A stretch of 64,000 nt of DNA from Phytopythium helicoides (lineage: Eukaryota > Oomycota > Peronosporomycetes > Pythiales > Pythiaceae), in the NCBI GenBank assembly GCA_024867545.1, contig JANFNE010000017.1, forward strand, positions 335,001 through 399,000. The letters are read 5' to 3'. Numbering within the stretch: the first letter of the stretch is position 1; every line of letters begins with the position of its first letter. Below are positions 33,999 to 45,328 of the stretch, in pieces. A model generated the notes under the pieces. The model worked only from the letters and a program-made list of their open reading frames with translations, made no database searches and was not told where the DNA came from. Position numbers and translations under genes: made by a program.

Positions 33999-34073
33999 GC
34001 CGGCGGGTGAGCTGCTCGCGGAAAGTGCCGCACTGCGTAGCTCTTGGTGGCGAGGATCCTGTTGACGGGTTTT

Positions 34074-34110
34074 GATTGGCGGAAAAAGGAGGATTGAGGG
34101 ATGTGATTGG
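34074..34110. promoter_or_regulatory. Paired GATTGG (CCAAT) boxes upstream of the homeobox gene
   Basis: GATTGG occurs at 34074-34079 and 34105-34110, 31 bp apart, in the gap between the homeobox start and the divergent ankyrin/RGS gene. The spacing equals that of the pair at 32558/32589. Confidence 0.4.
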
Positions 34111-34410
34111 GTGAAAGGACGGGACGAACCTGCGACGCTGCGCAGAAGGACGAGAAGCAAGAGAATGCGCCGTCCGCACCAGTTGCCACTGGGGCAGTGG
34201 GCGAGGAGTGAAAGACTGATGGAGGCAGAGATGTGTGAGTGAACGGCACGGCTTTCAAGCTGCCATCGGGACTCGACATGACCGCTCTGAGATCTTGGTG
34301 ACCTTCGTGCGACTTTACAAGTTGAAGTTGGCCTCCAAGAATATCCATTCGTAGCCATCCTTGTGTCAAAGAGCACTTCTTCTCGAAACTCGGGTCGATT
34401 GACGGGGGCG

Positions 34411-37400
34411 ATGGAGTGGCTGGAGCTCGATGCACGGCTCGAGGAGAAGAAGAACGCGATCGTGCGACGCCAGAGGAGAGAGGCGAGGCGCAGGAAGAAG
34501 GAGGAGGCGGAGAGGCAGCGAGAGCTCGACAAGCTGGCAGCGAGATGCCGAGAAATGGAGGCGGAAGATGCGCTTTCGGTGCAGCTTGCGGCTTGGTTCC
34601 GGGATCACGAGGAGCGAATGATCGCAGAGAAGAAGAGAGAGGAAGAGATGCGGCTCTTCCGGCAGATCGCAGAGGTGTGTCGGCGTGCGAAGACGCTTGG
34701 AGTGCAGCTATCGACCACGGGTGTCGACCCCTCTGAGCGTCTTCGATTCTCTGTGAACGCATTGAAACGAAAAAAGCTTCACTTGAGCGCTCCAACGCGG
34801 CAAAACAGAGACTGGATGAACTTCCTCGCAAAGCGATCGAAGACCAAGCAGCTTATGCAGCGATTCTTTGCCTCAAGCACACGCAAAAAGATGGAGAAAG
34901 CCGTCTACAACCGCAACTGTGACCACTTTCTGCCGCTGCTGGAGCCAGTTAATAGTTTGGTCAAGAATGACGATGTGGAAATGCTAAACCACGAAAGCGA
35001 AAACGGACTCACACCAGTGATTGCCGCAGTGTTTACGCGTAGCCTAACAGTTCTGCGAAGATTACTGCAGCTTGGCGCGTCGCCAGACTGGGAAACGCAA
35101 GCAGGCATGACACCTTTGTTGGCTGCTATCATGACGAACGACTTGGTGGCCATAAGCATATTGATTGAATTCCACGTCAATCTAACGTATGAAGCGAAAG
35201 GAGGTCTCACACCATTGCTTCTGGCAGCCGACAAAGGTAGACTAGAAGTACTACGAGTCTTACTACACAATGGAGCACCAGTCAATCAAACTAACGCACA
35301 GAGCCGGTCACCATTAGTCCAAGCCGTAATATCAGGACATCATGACATTGTTCGCGTTCTTCTCACGCACAACGCATCAAAAGACTTGCGAGACAGTAGC
35401 GGGAGAACAGCACTAGAGTGGGCTGAGCGGATGAAGTACGCGGCGATAGCTTTGCTCCTTGACGGTTCTGTCTCAGTGTCAAGTTTGAAGGCTCAGGTAG
35501 CAGCCGAAGATGAGGCAGAAGACACCCAAGTACAAACTATCGACTCGTCGAATCGAGCTAATCGAGTAGCACGCCATGAGTTACTCGATAAGCTGATGAA
35601 AGAACAAGATGTGGTCAAGGTTCGAGAGTTGCTGGCTGTCAAGGATGATATACTGAGTCCAAACCATGAGAGTTTAACCGGAATGACACCATTGCTACTG
35701 TTCTCACTTCATGGCACACATGTCGATGTACTGATTGGACTTGAACACAAATGCATTTCAACGCACCAGAATCGTGACGGCGTGACGCCACTCATGCTGG
35801 CATGTAAGCGTGGCGATACTGCCATGATCGCCTTGCTATTAAAGACGGGGTGTCATATGCTTACCCGGGATTTTAATGGACGGGATTCATTCCATTACCT
35901 TTGTATAAATGACCATCCGGCTCTTGCAGAGCAGTTCACGAAAATTCATCGAGAAACATCAAGCAAGACACCTCCAGTGATACTCGGTACCCCTCTCTTT
36001 AGCTTCGATATGTTTAGAGTTGATGGAGAGGTGAGCAAAGCACAAACTGGCCCTGCATCTGACAGTTCGAACAGTGGGGAATCCTCAAGAAGCCAACAAT
36101 CAGAAGATACAACGCCTGAGCATTCAGATAACCTCGACCCGCGGGATGACCCGAATATACGTCGTTGGAGAACACGCCGGCGAGTCCTAAAGAGAAACCT
36201 GCAAAAGCAAGAAGCATTCGATGCAGAACGCAGTAAAATTTTGGCTGCTTCAGCAAAAGGACGTAGAAACGGATTGGTTGCTCCGTTGCCAGACAACCCA
36301 AACGGCAGGTGGACCTTCCCGAGATGCAATAACTGTAACCAAGGAAAGGCAAAGAAACGGTGCCTAAACTGTGAGCAGCTTCTGTGTGATAAATGCCATG
36401 CGAGACTTCACGAGATCGCACATCGTCGACACCATCGCTACGAACAAGTAAACCCTACATTATGCATCGGCGACAAACCAAAGCAAGAGATTGAACTGAC
36501 ACGAGAGAACTCGGCCGAAGCTGCCGTTCTTCGAAGTCGAGAACTCGTTAGTTCCCTTCGCGGTGTACTCGAAGGTGAAGTCGTCGACGCTCTACAGAAT
36601 TCAATATCTACAGATATTGAAGTAGACAAGTATGAACTGAAGAAACGTGTTGAAAAAGAGAAAAAGGTAATGGAGATGAAAATTAACGTCCCAGTCGAAG
36701 CTGCCAAGCGAGCTGTTACGACAGATGAAGGAACTATCTTCTCACAGCCAGCTGAACTTGAGCTCGCTAGCCTCTATTTCATCCAAAAGAAATACGATAA
36801 AGCACGGGGGTTGCTACTTAAAGCCAAGTCGATCGTTGAGGAATCAATGGGCGTCATGCATCCAACGATGCTCAAAATTACCGTGAGCATAGCTAACATC
36901 AGTCATGTAAGCAAAAAAAATCTTGGAGACTGAATCTACTCAAATGTGCGGTCTAACTTTGAATGATACGCAAACAAGGTAACTGGCAACTCTGAGTCCT
37001 GCATCAAGACTTTGGAAGAAGTAATTGTACTGTTTGAGTCTGTATTAATGCCTGACCATCCGGATCTCGTTGATGCGGTTGCACTGTTACTGACAAGCCT
37101 AGTAAGTAATTATAAGTGATCCATCATAGCCATTTGCGGTCTGTTCGAGGACTCACCTGCTCGCTGAAAGGACTCGTTAAATAGATACGAAGATGCTGTC
37201 AAGATTTGTCGTCGAGCGCATGATCGCTGCCGACTCATTTTGCCTGCATCCAATAGTCTCGTTGCAACCCTGAATGATCGATTAGATCATCTGCAAGCGA
37301 AGCGGGAGTCTGTTGGTATGTTGAATCAGGACGAATTGCTTCTCCGACAGCTGCGTGATGATTCCGAGGCCACACAAGCAAAGACTCGTGCTTACGAGGC

Positions 37401-38267
37401 GTACGAGTTTGCTTTGTGACAAATTGGAGCCGTCTATGGTCATACTAACCTGGCGTTTCTTGTGTACGTTTCATAGGCGCGTACAGAACTTCCGAAACCT
37501 TCTCTTGGGCGAATCTAAGGACACCGAAGCGTTCATGGAGTTTGCACGAAATGAATTCGCTCTCGACCTTGTTCAGTTTTGGATTGCAGTTGAGCAATGC
37601 ACACAGGTAGGAAGTTTATCGATAGTTATAATCGCAGGGGTGCTCACAACAAGTGCCATTTCCAGGACACCTCGGACAGTAAAGCATTCCGAGCTCGAGC
37701 AGTACAGATCTACATCACGTACATCAAGTCCCGCCGTGTCAAAGTCATCACTGCTGTCCAACGAAAAAGAATCAAGAGAGCAATTACGTCTCCCGACAAA
37801 AAGCTACCGACAACTGTGTTTGACGACACACAGTCTGTCACGTTCGATGTCATTTTCAACCGCATCTACTCGCGGTTTCTTGAGTCGACAGTGGCTCGTC
37901 ATGAACCAGCGACGTGTGGTATATAAAGTGGTTGGCTCAAGAGGTGCGCTATTAGCACTTAGCGAAGCGACGCAACTACAGCAAGCAAATTCAGCGCGTG
38001 CCTTGCGAACGTCGCGTCTAACGACCGCTTGTCTTGTGGCAAATGCGGGGCTTTGATGCTAGCACCAATTTGATGCGGAGGCGCAGCGTAGACAAGGAAG
38101 TGTACCTGTCATCGTCGTCGTCTGATGAAGATTTCATGAACGGTCGACTCTCGAGAGCGCGGGTGCGACCAATCAGTCCGCCATCCAGAGCATCCGCTTT
38201 GCTTTCTAACCATGGACGAAGCACATCATTCCGCCGACTTTCATCCCCAGCTTCTCGTACGGATTAG
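34411..38267 (+). CDS. Ankyrin / B-box / TPR / RGS multidomain signalling protein, six exons
   Basis: Exons 34411..36906, 36979..37101, 37171..37406, 37477..37606, 37666..37913 and 38063..38267 join to 1,145 residues. Every intron has GT/AG ends and restores the frame. The last intron (149 nt) is the least certain; without it the protein stops at 37926. Order: a basic coiled coil (about 1-100), ankyrin repeats (about 180-350 and 423-500), a B-box-like zinc finger (about 638-677: CNNC, CLNC, CDKC, HEIAHRRHH), TPR-like helices (about 770-940) and an RGS domain (about 953-1080: NFRNLLLGESKDTEAFMEFA, LVQFWIAVEQ, VFDDTQ, IYSRFLES). RGS domains speed GTP hydrolysis by G-alpha subunits. The tail is Ser/Arg-rich with a phospho-site-like SSSSSDED. 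The ATG at 34411 is the first ATG; the frame upstream has only GTG. Confidence 0.85.
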
Positions 38268-38369
38268 CTGGATAGTTGACGCTGTTACATCTGACTGACA
38301 TTGTTGAATGCAACATGTTCAGCTGGATTTCGAGCGCAACGATCACCTTCTGATCGAGCATTTGTAATT

Positions 38370-41300
38370 ATGTCACCTAACTGTCAAGAAGATGATGGCA
38401 ATGGCAAAATGATCGCAGCTTTGCTGCATTGGCGACGACAAGTCGTTTTACGGCACTTTCTTGCATGGAAAGTTGTTGTGCGACGCAAGCAGTACCGACT
38501 TACTCGAGAGCACCAAAGAGCTTCGCGCGCTCTTTCCCACGCAACCAAAACGGTACAGCGGAGACATGAAGTTGAAGACGCTAATCTAATCAGAATGGGT
38601 CACCTGGCTAGCCCACCAGCAAACGACCCAACTTATGTAAAGCCTTTCGTGAAGCATCCACCCAACTCTCCAAACAGAAGTAATATAGCTTTAGATGCTA
38701 ACGCTCGCATCCGACGACGTAGATTCCAGGCCTCGCTGCAATTAGCCTACTTTACTTTTTCAAAGTGGAAAGAGGTAGTGGAGGCTTTACGGTATGAGGC
38801 AAAAGAGCAAGAGCAGCGTGCAATATGGTGGCGACACAAGCGCTCTAAAAAGGCAGTAATTGCTGCGTGGAGGGATCAAGTTTCATATCGAACGATGCGA
38901 GACATGCAGTGGCAAATTGCAATGCGCTGTTATGAAGAACACTTGCAAAAACGTCATTTCCAGTGGTGGAAACGTAGCTGGAAACTAAGTAATGAAGTCC
39001 ATCGTCGCATGGTAATCGCGTCGAATCGTCAGCTAGTACGCTGCTGGGATCTATGGGTCAATTTCGCGACGTTCAAGCTTCTATTCCGACGGCGTTCATA
39101 TGAATGGCAATCTTACCAACTTCGGTGTGCTATTAAGCGCTATAAAAGCAAAGTTGAAGACCTCAAGACAAAGCGCTTGTGTTTGGAGTATGCCACTGTT
39201 CACAACAACCAAAGACTACGTCTGCAATATTTCAAGAATTGGACGATGGCGACGCTTTTGTCACCAATGTATCTTGATCGGCTCCACCGAGCAAGCCTTC
39301 GATATGTTCAAACTGGAGTTCGGAGGTGGAGCTGCTTTGTACAGATGCGCCGTAATCGTGCACGTCAGCAACTGGAGGCTGATATGTTCAGCTACAAATG
39401 TGCGCTCACAAAGCCATTTCTCATGTGGATACAATTCCTCACCTTGAAGCGGAATTATCGCCACTCTCTCGACCAGGCCAGAAAACGGTTCAGAGACAAC
39501 ATTACTCGTCGAGCACTGGTAATGTGGATGCGACACAGCAGATTTTGCTCCACCAAGAAGTTCAAACTGATCGAGGCATTTGACTGGTATAAATCCCGAA
39601 AGCTTCGACTTTCTCTTCGCGCCTGGCACCAACATGCCCAAAACAATGTAAGGTCACGCTGCATTCGACAAATTCATTTTAATCGAAGGATAACTTTCGT
39701 TTTTGCAACTTGGCAAAGTTGGGCTTGTCGAAACGCTCTCACTCGCATCAAAATACAGTTTGTGGGAAGCCGTCATCGCGAAAATTTGATGGTCAAGATA
39801 TTCAGCATATGGAGAAGAGCGTATGCACTTCGTGTCGCGCTATTCACAGCTCGTAATTACCGCAGGCAAAGTGTGACGAAGCAAATTCTTGCGTTATGGC
39901 GCGTTAATGTGATGTCACTTCGACGCCAACGCATCTTAGTAGAAAGTGTTCAATTGAAGATCAAATTGCTCATTCTTGCACGGGTGATCCGAGAGTGGAG
40001 TGATGTAGCAAAGCGGCACCGATGCTACCGACAGCTGATACGCTTATTTAGAAAGAAGGCCGCCAGTAAACATCTGCGGCACATATTTCGTGTGCTTCGT
40101 ATCGGCGTTCGATGGGATCGATATCAACGGCAACTCAACAAAAAATTGGCGGTGGACACCTTTACTCGATTCAAAGCATTTACTGCTGCGAATAAATCGA
40201 AACAAGCAAGTACCCAGCTTGCAATTGAGTATTTTTACTCGCGTCGTTGCAATTTTACTATCCGTCTTTGGAGGCAATTTAGTGCTCTTCAAAGTCAAAG
40301 TCGACGCAAAACACTTACTGCTTTCAAGCACAACCTCGACTCAATAATGAGAAGAGTACTGCTCATGTGGTATCGAATCACGAGGAAGCTATTGAAGCGC
40401 AAACTTCTTTTACAAACCTGCAAGCATCACAGAGAGCAACGCTGTACTCGATCTGTAATTTGGAGCTGGTACATTTTTGCACAAAAACGGCGCCGACGCG
40501 AGCAGCTCGTTCGAACATGCATCAGTAGGAGGCAAGACCAGTCGATACAGTTCGTTTGGGACGCTTGGATTGCCTTCCTGAAACTACGACAAACGTCAAA
40601 CCACATGAATAATATGGCAACCGCGAACAATATGTATCGGCTATGGGCAAGAGTTATGAGAGAGTGGCGCAAGGCAGCCAAACAACAAAGAATTATTCGT
40701 GCTCAATGCCGAGTGGCTTATGAAAGCCTTAACCGCAGGCGATTGAAAGCGAGTGTAGGAACATGGAAAAAGGTTCGGAGACATCAAATTGCTGCTCGAG
40801 AACAAGTGGAACTGGCTATAGCTTTCCGTAGCGAAGCACTGCTGTGCCGTACCCTCCTTGTTTGGCAGACCTTCTGGTATTCACAGTCAATGAAACGTGA
40901 GCAAGCCGTGACAGTTGCAAAAATTCTGGCAAACAGGAAACTTCGTTTGACAATTCGCACGATGTATCAGGCACACGTAGCAAGTAAATCCGCTCGTGAA
41001 ATGTCTTCTATAGCAGGGTATCACCACGAGCGAGTACTTCGGCGTCGAGGAATATTGTCGTGGTCTCGACTATATGCACTGCATCGTCACCATCGAGAGA
41101 AGCGAAACCTCGCAATTTCACATCACCGACGTTGGCTGTCAAAGCAAGTGTTTACGAAGTGGAAGGGTTATTCAACTACGCAACGAGCATTTAAGAGGCA
41201 TCTTTTTCGAGTCTTCAACAGCGACACACGGTTCTCACTCCCTCGTCTCTTCCTCAACTGGAAGCATTATCGTCGATCTAGCACTCTTCGTAGTACTGCT

Positions 41301-43949
41301 ATTCGATTTTACTCGCAGACACTACTTCGAAGAATGTGGACAGAATGGGTGTCGCATCACCGCTTTGTGGTGACGGTAAACCGCAGTGCACTCGTAACAG
41401 GTCATTTACGTCGAGCAAACATGCTTCGAACTACGTTTTATTCCTTAAAGCAATATTTACGTCAGCGATGGGTGCGACAAGATCAAATTGACATGGCGAC
41501 TCGATTCCATATGTACCGTCAACGACGACAATGCATTCGTCGTTGGAAGGGCTTCTACACTTTTACACAACAAAACCACACGGCTACTGTATTTTCAGAG
41601 AGCATCAGCAAACGACGATTTATGAAACGATGGAGTCGCTACGTTGTGCTGTGTCGCCAACGCGAACAAAATATGGAGAAGGCAAGCAAATGGAGAAGTG
41701 ATGTGCTCGCAACTAACACCTTCGGAATATGGATGAGGCTGACAACCAGCATCATCCAAAGTCGGATTGAAAAAGCAGATGCACTATATTCTAGAGCGCT
41801 GACAAAGAAGGCTTGGATCAAGTGGTTTCGGATACATGTGCGGTGCCAGATTAGCAATATCATACGTTTTCGCCGCCAAGCTTCACATATACGATCTTGT
41901 TGGCACCGATGGTGTCAACATAACCGCTCACAAGCCGAACGAAAGCGCAAACTATTGCTTGCGCAGATGTTCAGAAAGATAGCAAAGCAGCGCCAAATAT
42001 GGAGTGTATGGTTGCGATATATTGATCAAAAACACTACAGAATAGACCAGATAGAGCGTGCGCAAGGAAACTATCTGTTCATCGTCTTGAGACGACGATA
42101 TTTCGCTAAATGGCACCGCTATACTCAAGAAATGCGCTACCACCATGAGCGAGTTGCGCTGGCTGCAGAATACGCTGACCACGCTCGCCTTCGATTTGTT
42201 CTAACGGGCTGGATAAAGTTTTGGCAAACACGACAGCTTAAGAAACTTGAGCTTGAACTGGCGCAAAGGAAGCTACTGAGTCGAATTCTGTTGTGGAATA
42301 TCGGAAAGTGGAGAGAGCAAACTAAACACAGAAAGCTGCACCGGCTTACCCTAGCTACTTCCGCTGAGTACTGTAGGCGCCGACGGCTGTCTCATGCAAT
42401 CTGCTTGCTCTCAGAATCGAAGATAGCTCGGAAAGCAGCTCGACAATGTCAAGAGCACGCACAAACACACCGATCTAAGACGCTCCAGCTCAAAAGCTTC
42501 AAACAATGGGCAAATTACCTGGTGTGGAGAAATAGAAACCAGCGTCTTGTAGCTTTATTCAGAGAAAGCAGAAAGGATGACTATTTTTCCAGATGGAAAA
42601 GTTTGTATAGAAGAAAGAAAGCAAAGCGACTTGCAGTAGCGAAAGCAACAGATCTGTTGATTAACACAACCAATCGTCGAAGTGTTGCTCGATGGGTCGA
42701 TTTTGTGTCTTTTCGCAAGCTAAAAGCCAGGGCATTTAAGTTCTGCATTGCTCGACTTCAACGGCAGCATCTTTCGCTATGGAGACATAAGGTCTCAATG
42801 CTGAAACGATTGAGGCGTCGAGTACGTAACTACATTTCTAACCAGCTTTCCATCTACTTCTCCTCTTGGAAGCGCGTCGTATGTACTCGTAAAGTGCGAA
42901 TGAAGAACTTGGAACGGGCAACACGCTTCATGACAAGATCTCGAATGGAAAAACGCTGGCGCTGTTGGAATGTATTCATATGTGAGCGTCGAGCAGAACG
43001 AGCAGTGGTCCAGTCCGCAGAAAAGTATCGACAACGGTTTTTGCTTTGGAGAGTTTTCACGGACTGGAAGGCACGAGCGAGATACAGAAATCACAATCGA
43101 ACCCTAGGGTTGAAAGCACGAGTACACTTCAATAACAGAAGGATGCAACGCAGCATGCTAGCCTGGGTGTCGTGGCATCAGTCACGGAACATCCTTGAAA
43201 TGCGACAGGTGCAGCTCATGAATATCATCGCAACTCGTAGGTGCAGCCAAGCTGTTCAGATGCTTAAGGAACTATGCATTGAACATCGAATTCTCAAGGA
43301 AAAGATTATTCGAGCTCATAACTCCCGACGTAATCGAAGTCTAACAACTTGTTGGCGACGGTGGCAAGAGTGGCGCCGAATTGCTCAATTCGACAAGGTA
43401 CAGAACGCTCTCGCTGACGCTCGGTGGCGTCGAGTATGCCAACACAAGTATTTTGGAATCCTTCGTAAGTGGTTCAAGCACTGTAAAGTCGTTCGAGCAA
43501 AGCTAAGCGTGTTTCGCGGGAGGTACTTTAGCAGTATGCTTGAGAGCTGCTTTTGTCGTTGGCGATGTACCACGACTCTGCGTCTCAAGCTTCGGGTATT
43601 CATCCAGCGCAACCAGACACTTCGCCGGAAGGAGTTGCTTGCTAAATGGCATCAACACGCGATATTGTCAGTGCGGCATCAGGTCCAATGGCAACAAGCA
43701 GTTGAGCACCACCGATCTCGTCAACTTCAACGTTGGCTGCAGCATTGGGAAAGCGTTGCAACTGATCGATGGATTGCTCGACAGCTCACCGCCCTGCATG
43801 AACGCGATCAAGGTCGTCGCCTTGCTTTCCAAGGGATTTATAGGTGGCGAGAGGCAACGAGATGGAGGCGAGAAAGTCGGCACGCAACGCTAGCAGCGGC
43901 GCTGAAGCGGTGGCGTGCAGTTCTCGAAGCCAGACAGACGCAAAAATAA
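38370..43949 (+). CDS. Giant Sfi1-like repeat protein (centrin-binding type)
   Basis: A continuous frame from the ATG at 38370 gives 1,859 residues; the frame opens at 38301 without an ATG. Almost the whole protein is made of repeats of about 23-36 residues following the Sfi1 pattern: a basic helix with a Phe/Leu then a Trp (FxxWK, as in RHFLAWKVVV, MWIQFLTLKR, FLLWRVFTDWKARARYR). There are several dozen copies. In Sfi1 proteins each repeat binds a centrin, forming contractile fibres at the spindle pole or basal body. In an oomycete this would suit the basal body of flagellate zoospores. The protein is very Arg- and Trp-rich with no other domain. It starts about 100 bp after the preceding RGS gene on the same strand. 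Confidence 0.8.
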   Translation: MSPNCQEDDGNGKMIAALLHWRRQVVLRHFLAWKVVVRRKQYRLTREHQRASRALSHATKTVQRRHEVEDANLIRMGHLASPPANDPTYVKPFVKHPPNSPNRSNIALDANARIRRRRFQASLQLAYFTFSKWKEVVEALRYEAKEQEQRAIWWRHKRSKKAVIAAWRDQVSYRTMRDMQWQIAMRCYEEHLQKRHFQWWKRSWKLSNEVHRRMVIASNRQLVRCWDLWVNFATFKLLFRRRSYEWQSYQLRCAIKRYKSKVEDLKTKRLCLEYATVHNNQRLRLQYFKNWTMATLLSPMYLDRLHRASLRYVQTGVRRWSCFVQMRRNRARQQLEADMFSYKCALTKPFLMWIQFLTLKRNYRHSLDQARKRFRDNITRRALVMWMRHSRFCSTKKFKLIEAFDWYKSRKLRLSLRAWHQHAQNNVRSRCIRQIHFNRRITFVFATWQSWACRNALTRIKIQFVGSRHRENLMVKIFSIWRRAYALRVALFTARNYRRQSVTKQILALWRVNVMSLRRQRILVESVQLKIKLLILARVIREWSDVAKRHRCYRQLIRLFRKKAASKHLRHIFRVLRIGVRWDRYQRQLNKKLAVDTFTRFKAFTAANKSKQASTQLAIEYFYSRRCNFTIRLWRQFSALQSQSRRKTLTAFKHNLDSIMRRVLLMWYRITRKLLKRKLLLQTCKHHREQRCTRSVIWSWYIFAQKRRRREQLVRTCISRRQDQSIQFVWDAWIAFLKLRQTSNHMNNMATANNMYRLWARVMREWRKAAKQQRIIRAQCRVAYESLNRRRLKASVGTWKKVRRHQIAAREQVELAIAFRSEALLCRTLLVWQTFWYSQSMKREQAVTVAKILANRKLRLTIRTMYQAHVASKSAREMSSIAGYHHERVLRRRGILSWSRLYALHRHHREKRNLAISHHRRWLSKQVFTKWKGYSTTQRAFKRHLFRVFNSDTRFSLPRLFLNWKHYRRSSTLRSTAIRFYSQTLLRRMWTEWVSHHRFVVTVNRSALVTGHLRRANMLRTTFYSLKQYLRQRWVRQDQIDMATRFHMYRQRRQCIRRWKGFYTFTQQNHTATVFSESISKRRFMKRWSRYVVLCRQREQNMEKASKWRSDVLATNTFGIWMRLTTSIIQSRIEKADALYSRALTKKAWIKWFRIHVRCQISNIIRFRRQASHIRSCWHRWCQHNRSQAERKRKLLLAQMFRKIAKQRQIWSVWLRYIDQKHYRIDQIERAQGNYLFIVLRRRYFAKWHRYTQEMRYHHERVALAAEYADHARLRFVLTGWIKFWQTRQLKKLELELAQRKLLSRILLWNIGKWREQTKHRKLHRLTLATSAEYCRRRRLSHAICLLSESKIARKAARQCQEHAQTHRSKTLQLKSFKQWANYLVWRNRNQRLVALFRESRKDDYFSRWKSLYRRKKAKRLAVAKATDLLINTTNRRSVARWVDFVSFRKLKARAFKFCIARLQRQHLSLWRHKVSMLKRLRRRVRNYISNQLSIYFSSWKRVVCTRKVRMKNLERATRFMTRSRMEKRWRCWNVFICERRAERAVVQSAEKYRQRFLLWRVFTDWKARARYRNHNRTLGLKARVHFNNRRMQRSMLAWVSWHQSRNILEMRQVQLMNIIATRRCSQAVQMLKELCIEHRILKEKIIRAHNSRRNRSLTTCWRRWQEWRRIAQFDKVQNALADARWRRVCQHKYFGILRKWFKHCKVVRAKLSVFRGRYFSSMLESCFCRWRCTTTLRLKLRVFIQRNQTLRRKELLAKWHQHAILSVRHQVQWQQAVEHHRSRQLQRWLQHWESVATDRWIARQLTALHERDQGRRLAFQGIYRWREATRWRRESRHATLAAALKRWRAVLEARQTQK

Positions 43950-44490
43950 TCTGACAGTAGCATCAAGTAATTAGACGAGAGTCGTAGGTCAAGAGAAGTT
44001 GATTTCGACTAGCTTGCACAATCGAATCCTCCTACTTCACTCCAGAACTCCTGCCATTCATGTCAACTCGTTGACTGCTTGCCCATTTGTATCGAAGCTC
44101 CTGGGCTCCCGAGAGTGTCATCCAATGGCTTCACTTTGTAGCCAACACCTTCACTCAGTGGCGCATGCATGAGTGAAGTCCGCAATCAACCCAAGGCTTC
44201 CCGCTCCCCCTCACTTCTCGATTTGCCAAGTGGGGAGGAAGTGCTTCGCTTCTCCATCGCGAGTAGAAAAGTTAGGAACGGAGCTGTAGGCGGAGCTTTC
44301 GGGCGAGTAGCGGGCGGCGACGCAAATGTAGCGTCGGGTGGGGGCGGCGGTGCTCATGTGGCGTCGCTGTCTCCACTCGCAGAGCGTCTGCGGACTCGAG
44401 TGGCGCGTCGGGCGAGCTCTCGGGCTGCGCGCTTCGAGGTCTGCGTTCCATGAGTAAAACGCACGGCAGCTCCTGCCAGCCGTGCCATCC
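43950..44490. other. Intergenic
   Basis: About 540 bp after the Sfi1-like gene. No supported gene. Open frames on both strands around 44211-44453 are Arg/Ala-rich shadows. Confidence 0.4.
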
Positions 44491-44858
44491 ATGTCAAACG
44501 AAGAAAAAAAAATGTTGCGTTCGTCTCGCGATCGACCGGACCACTCCGGACGGTCTGCGCAGTTGCGTGAAGATGAAAATGGACGCCAAAAGGGGTCAGC
44601 GTCGATGCTGGAGATGTGTTGCGCGTTTGGAGCGCTTCGCCAGTGCCTGCTTGACCAAACGAAAAGACGAGAGTGGGAAGTCAAGCGGATCGTGCTCATG
44701 TTACTCGATACACAGAGTTGCGCTACGCCTACTTGCTACTGGAACAGATCGATGCGACCGCGGGCGCTGAGCCGTCCGAGGATAGGCACGCCTTCATTCG
44801 CTTCCATCCGCCGCAGGAGCAAGAGCGCGAGCTCAAACAAACTGCCGCTCAACCCTGA
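44491..44858 (+). CDS. Small uncharacterised protein, probably two exons
   Basis: From the ATG at 44491 (MSNEEKKMLR), the frame runs through MCCAFGALRQCLLDQTKRREWE. It then needs a shift to LRYAYLLLEQIDATAGAEPS, ending ELKQTAAQP at 44858. A 38-nt GT-AG segment (44680..44717) would join the parts exactly; a single-base indel is the alternative. The result is about 109 residues, helical, with no membrane segment or known domain. Confidence 0.45.
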
Positions 44859-44999
44859 CACCTCACAGACGGCACTCGTTCCAAGGTAAAAAGCCGGTGA
44901 TGAGTTGCTGTTGGCCGCCTTTGTGTCTCCAACGATATCACGAGTCCCTCAACGCCACGCACGCTTCAGACAGCACATCAATTCGCAGGGTGATAGTTG

Positions 45000-45328
45000 G
45001 TCACCACGGTCAAATATGCTGGTTGCTGTTGGCTGTCTTGGTGCGTGGCGAAGTGTTCCTCGCGAAACGCTGTGCCACTGCCGCCGACTGGATGCCGCTC
45101 CGATGAACGACGTCGAATCGAGCACGCTTCAGACAGCACTTGTACGATGTGAATCGGAGGTTGCTGTTGGTTGTCTTGATGCTCGACCCAGCTCTTCCCA
45201 TGAAGAGAGACGACCCAGTCGAAGGCGCACGACTCAGAAAACCTACAGGCAGCGCAAGATTGTACCCTTAACAATTGATCGTTGCAGTGGGCTGCCTTCC
45301 GGTCCCCGAATCGCGTAAATTCGCTCAA
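45000..45328. repeat. Degenerate relatives of the 170-180 bp repeat
   Basis: Motifs such as TTGCTGTTGGCTGTCTTGGTG (near 45015) and TTGCTGTTGGTTGTCTTGATG (near 45161) recur at about 150 bp. They resemble the TTGCTGTAGGCTGCCTTCAGG element of the better-preserved copies downstream. Confidence 0.5.
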
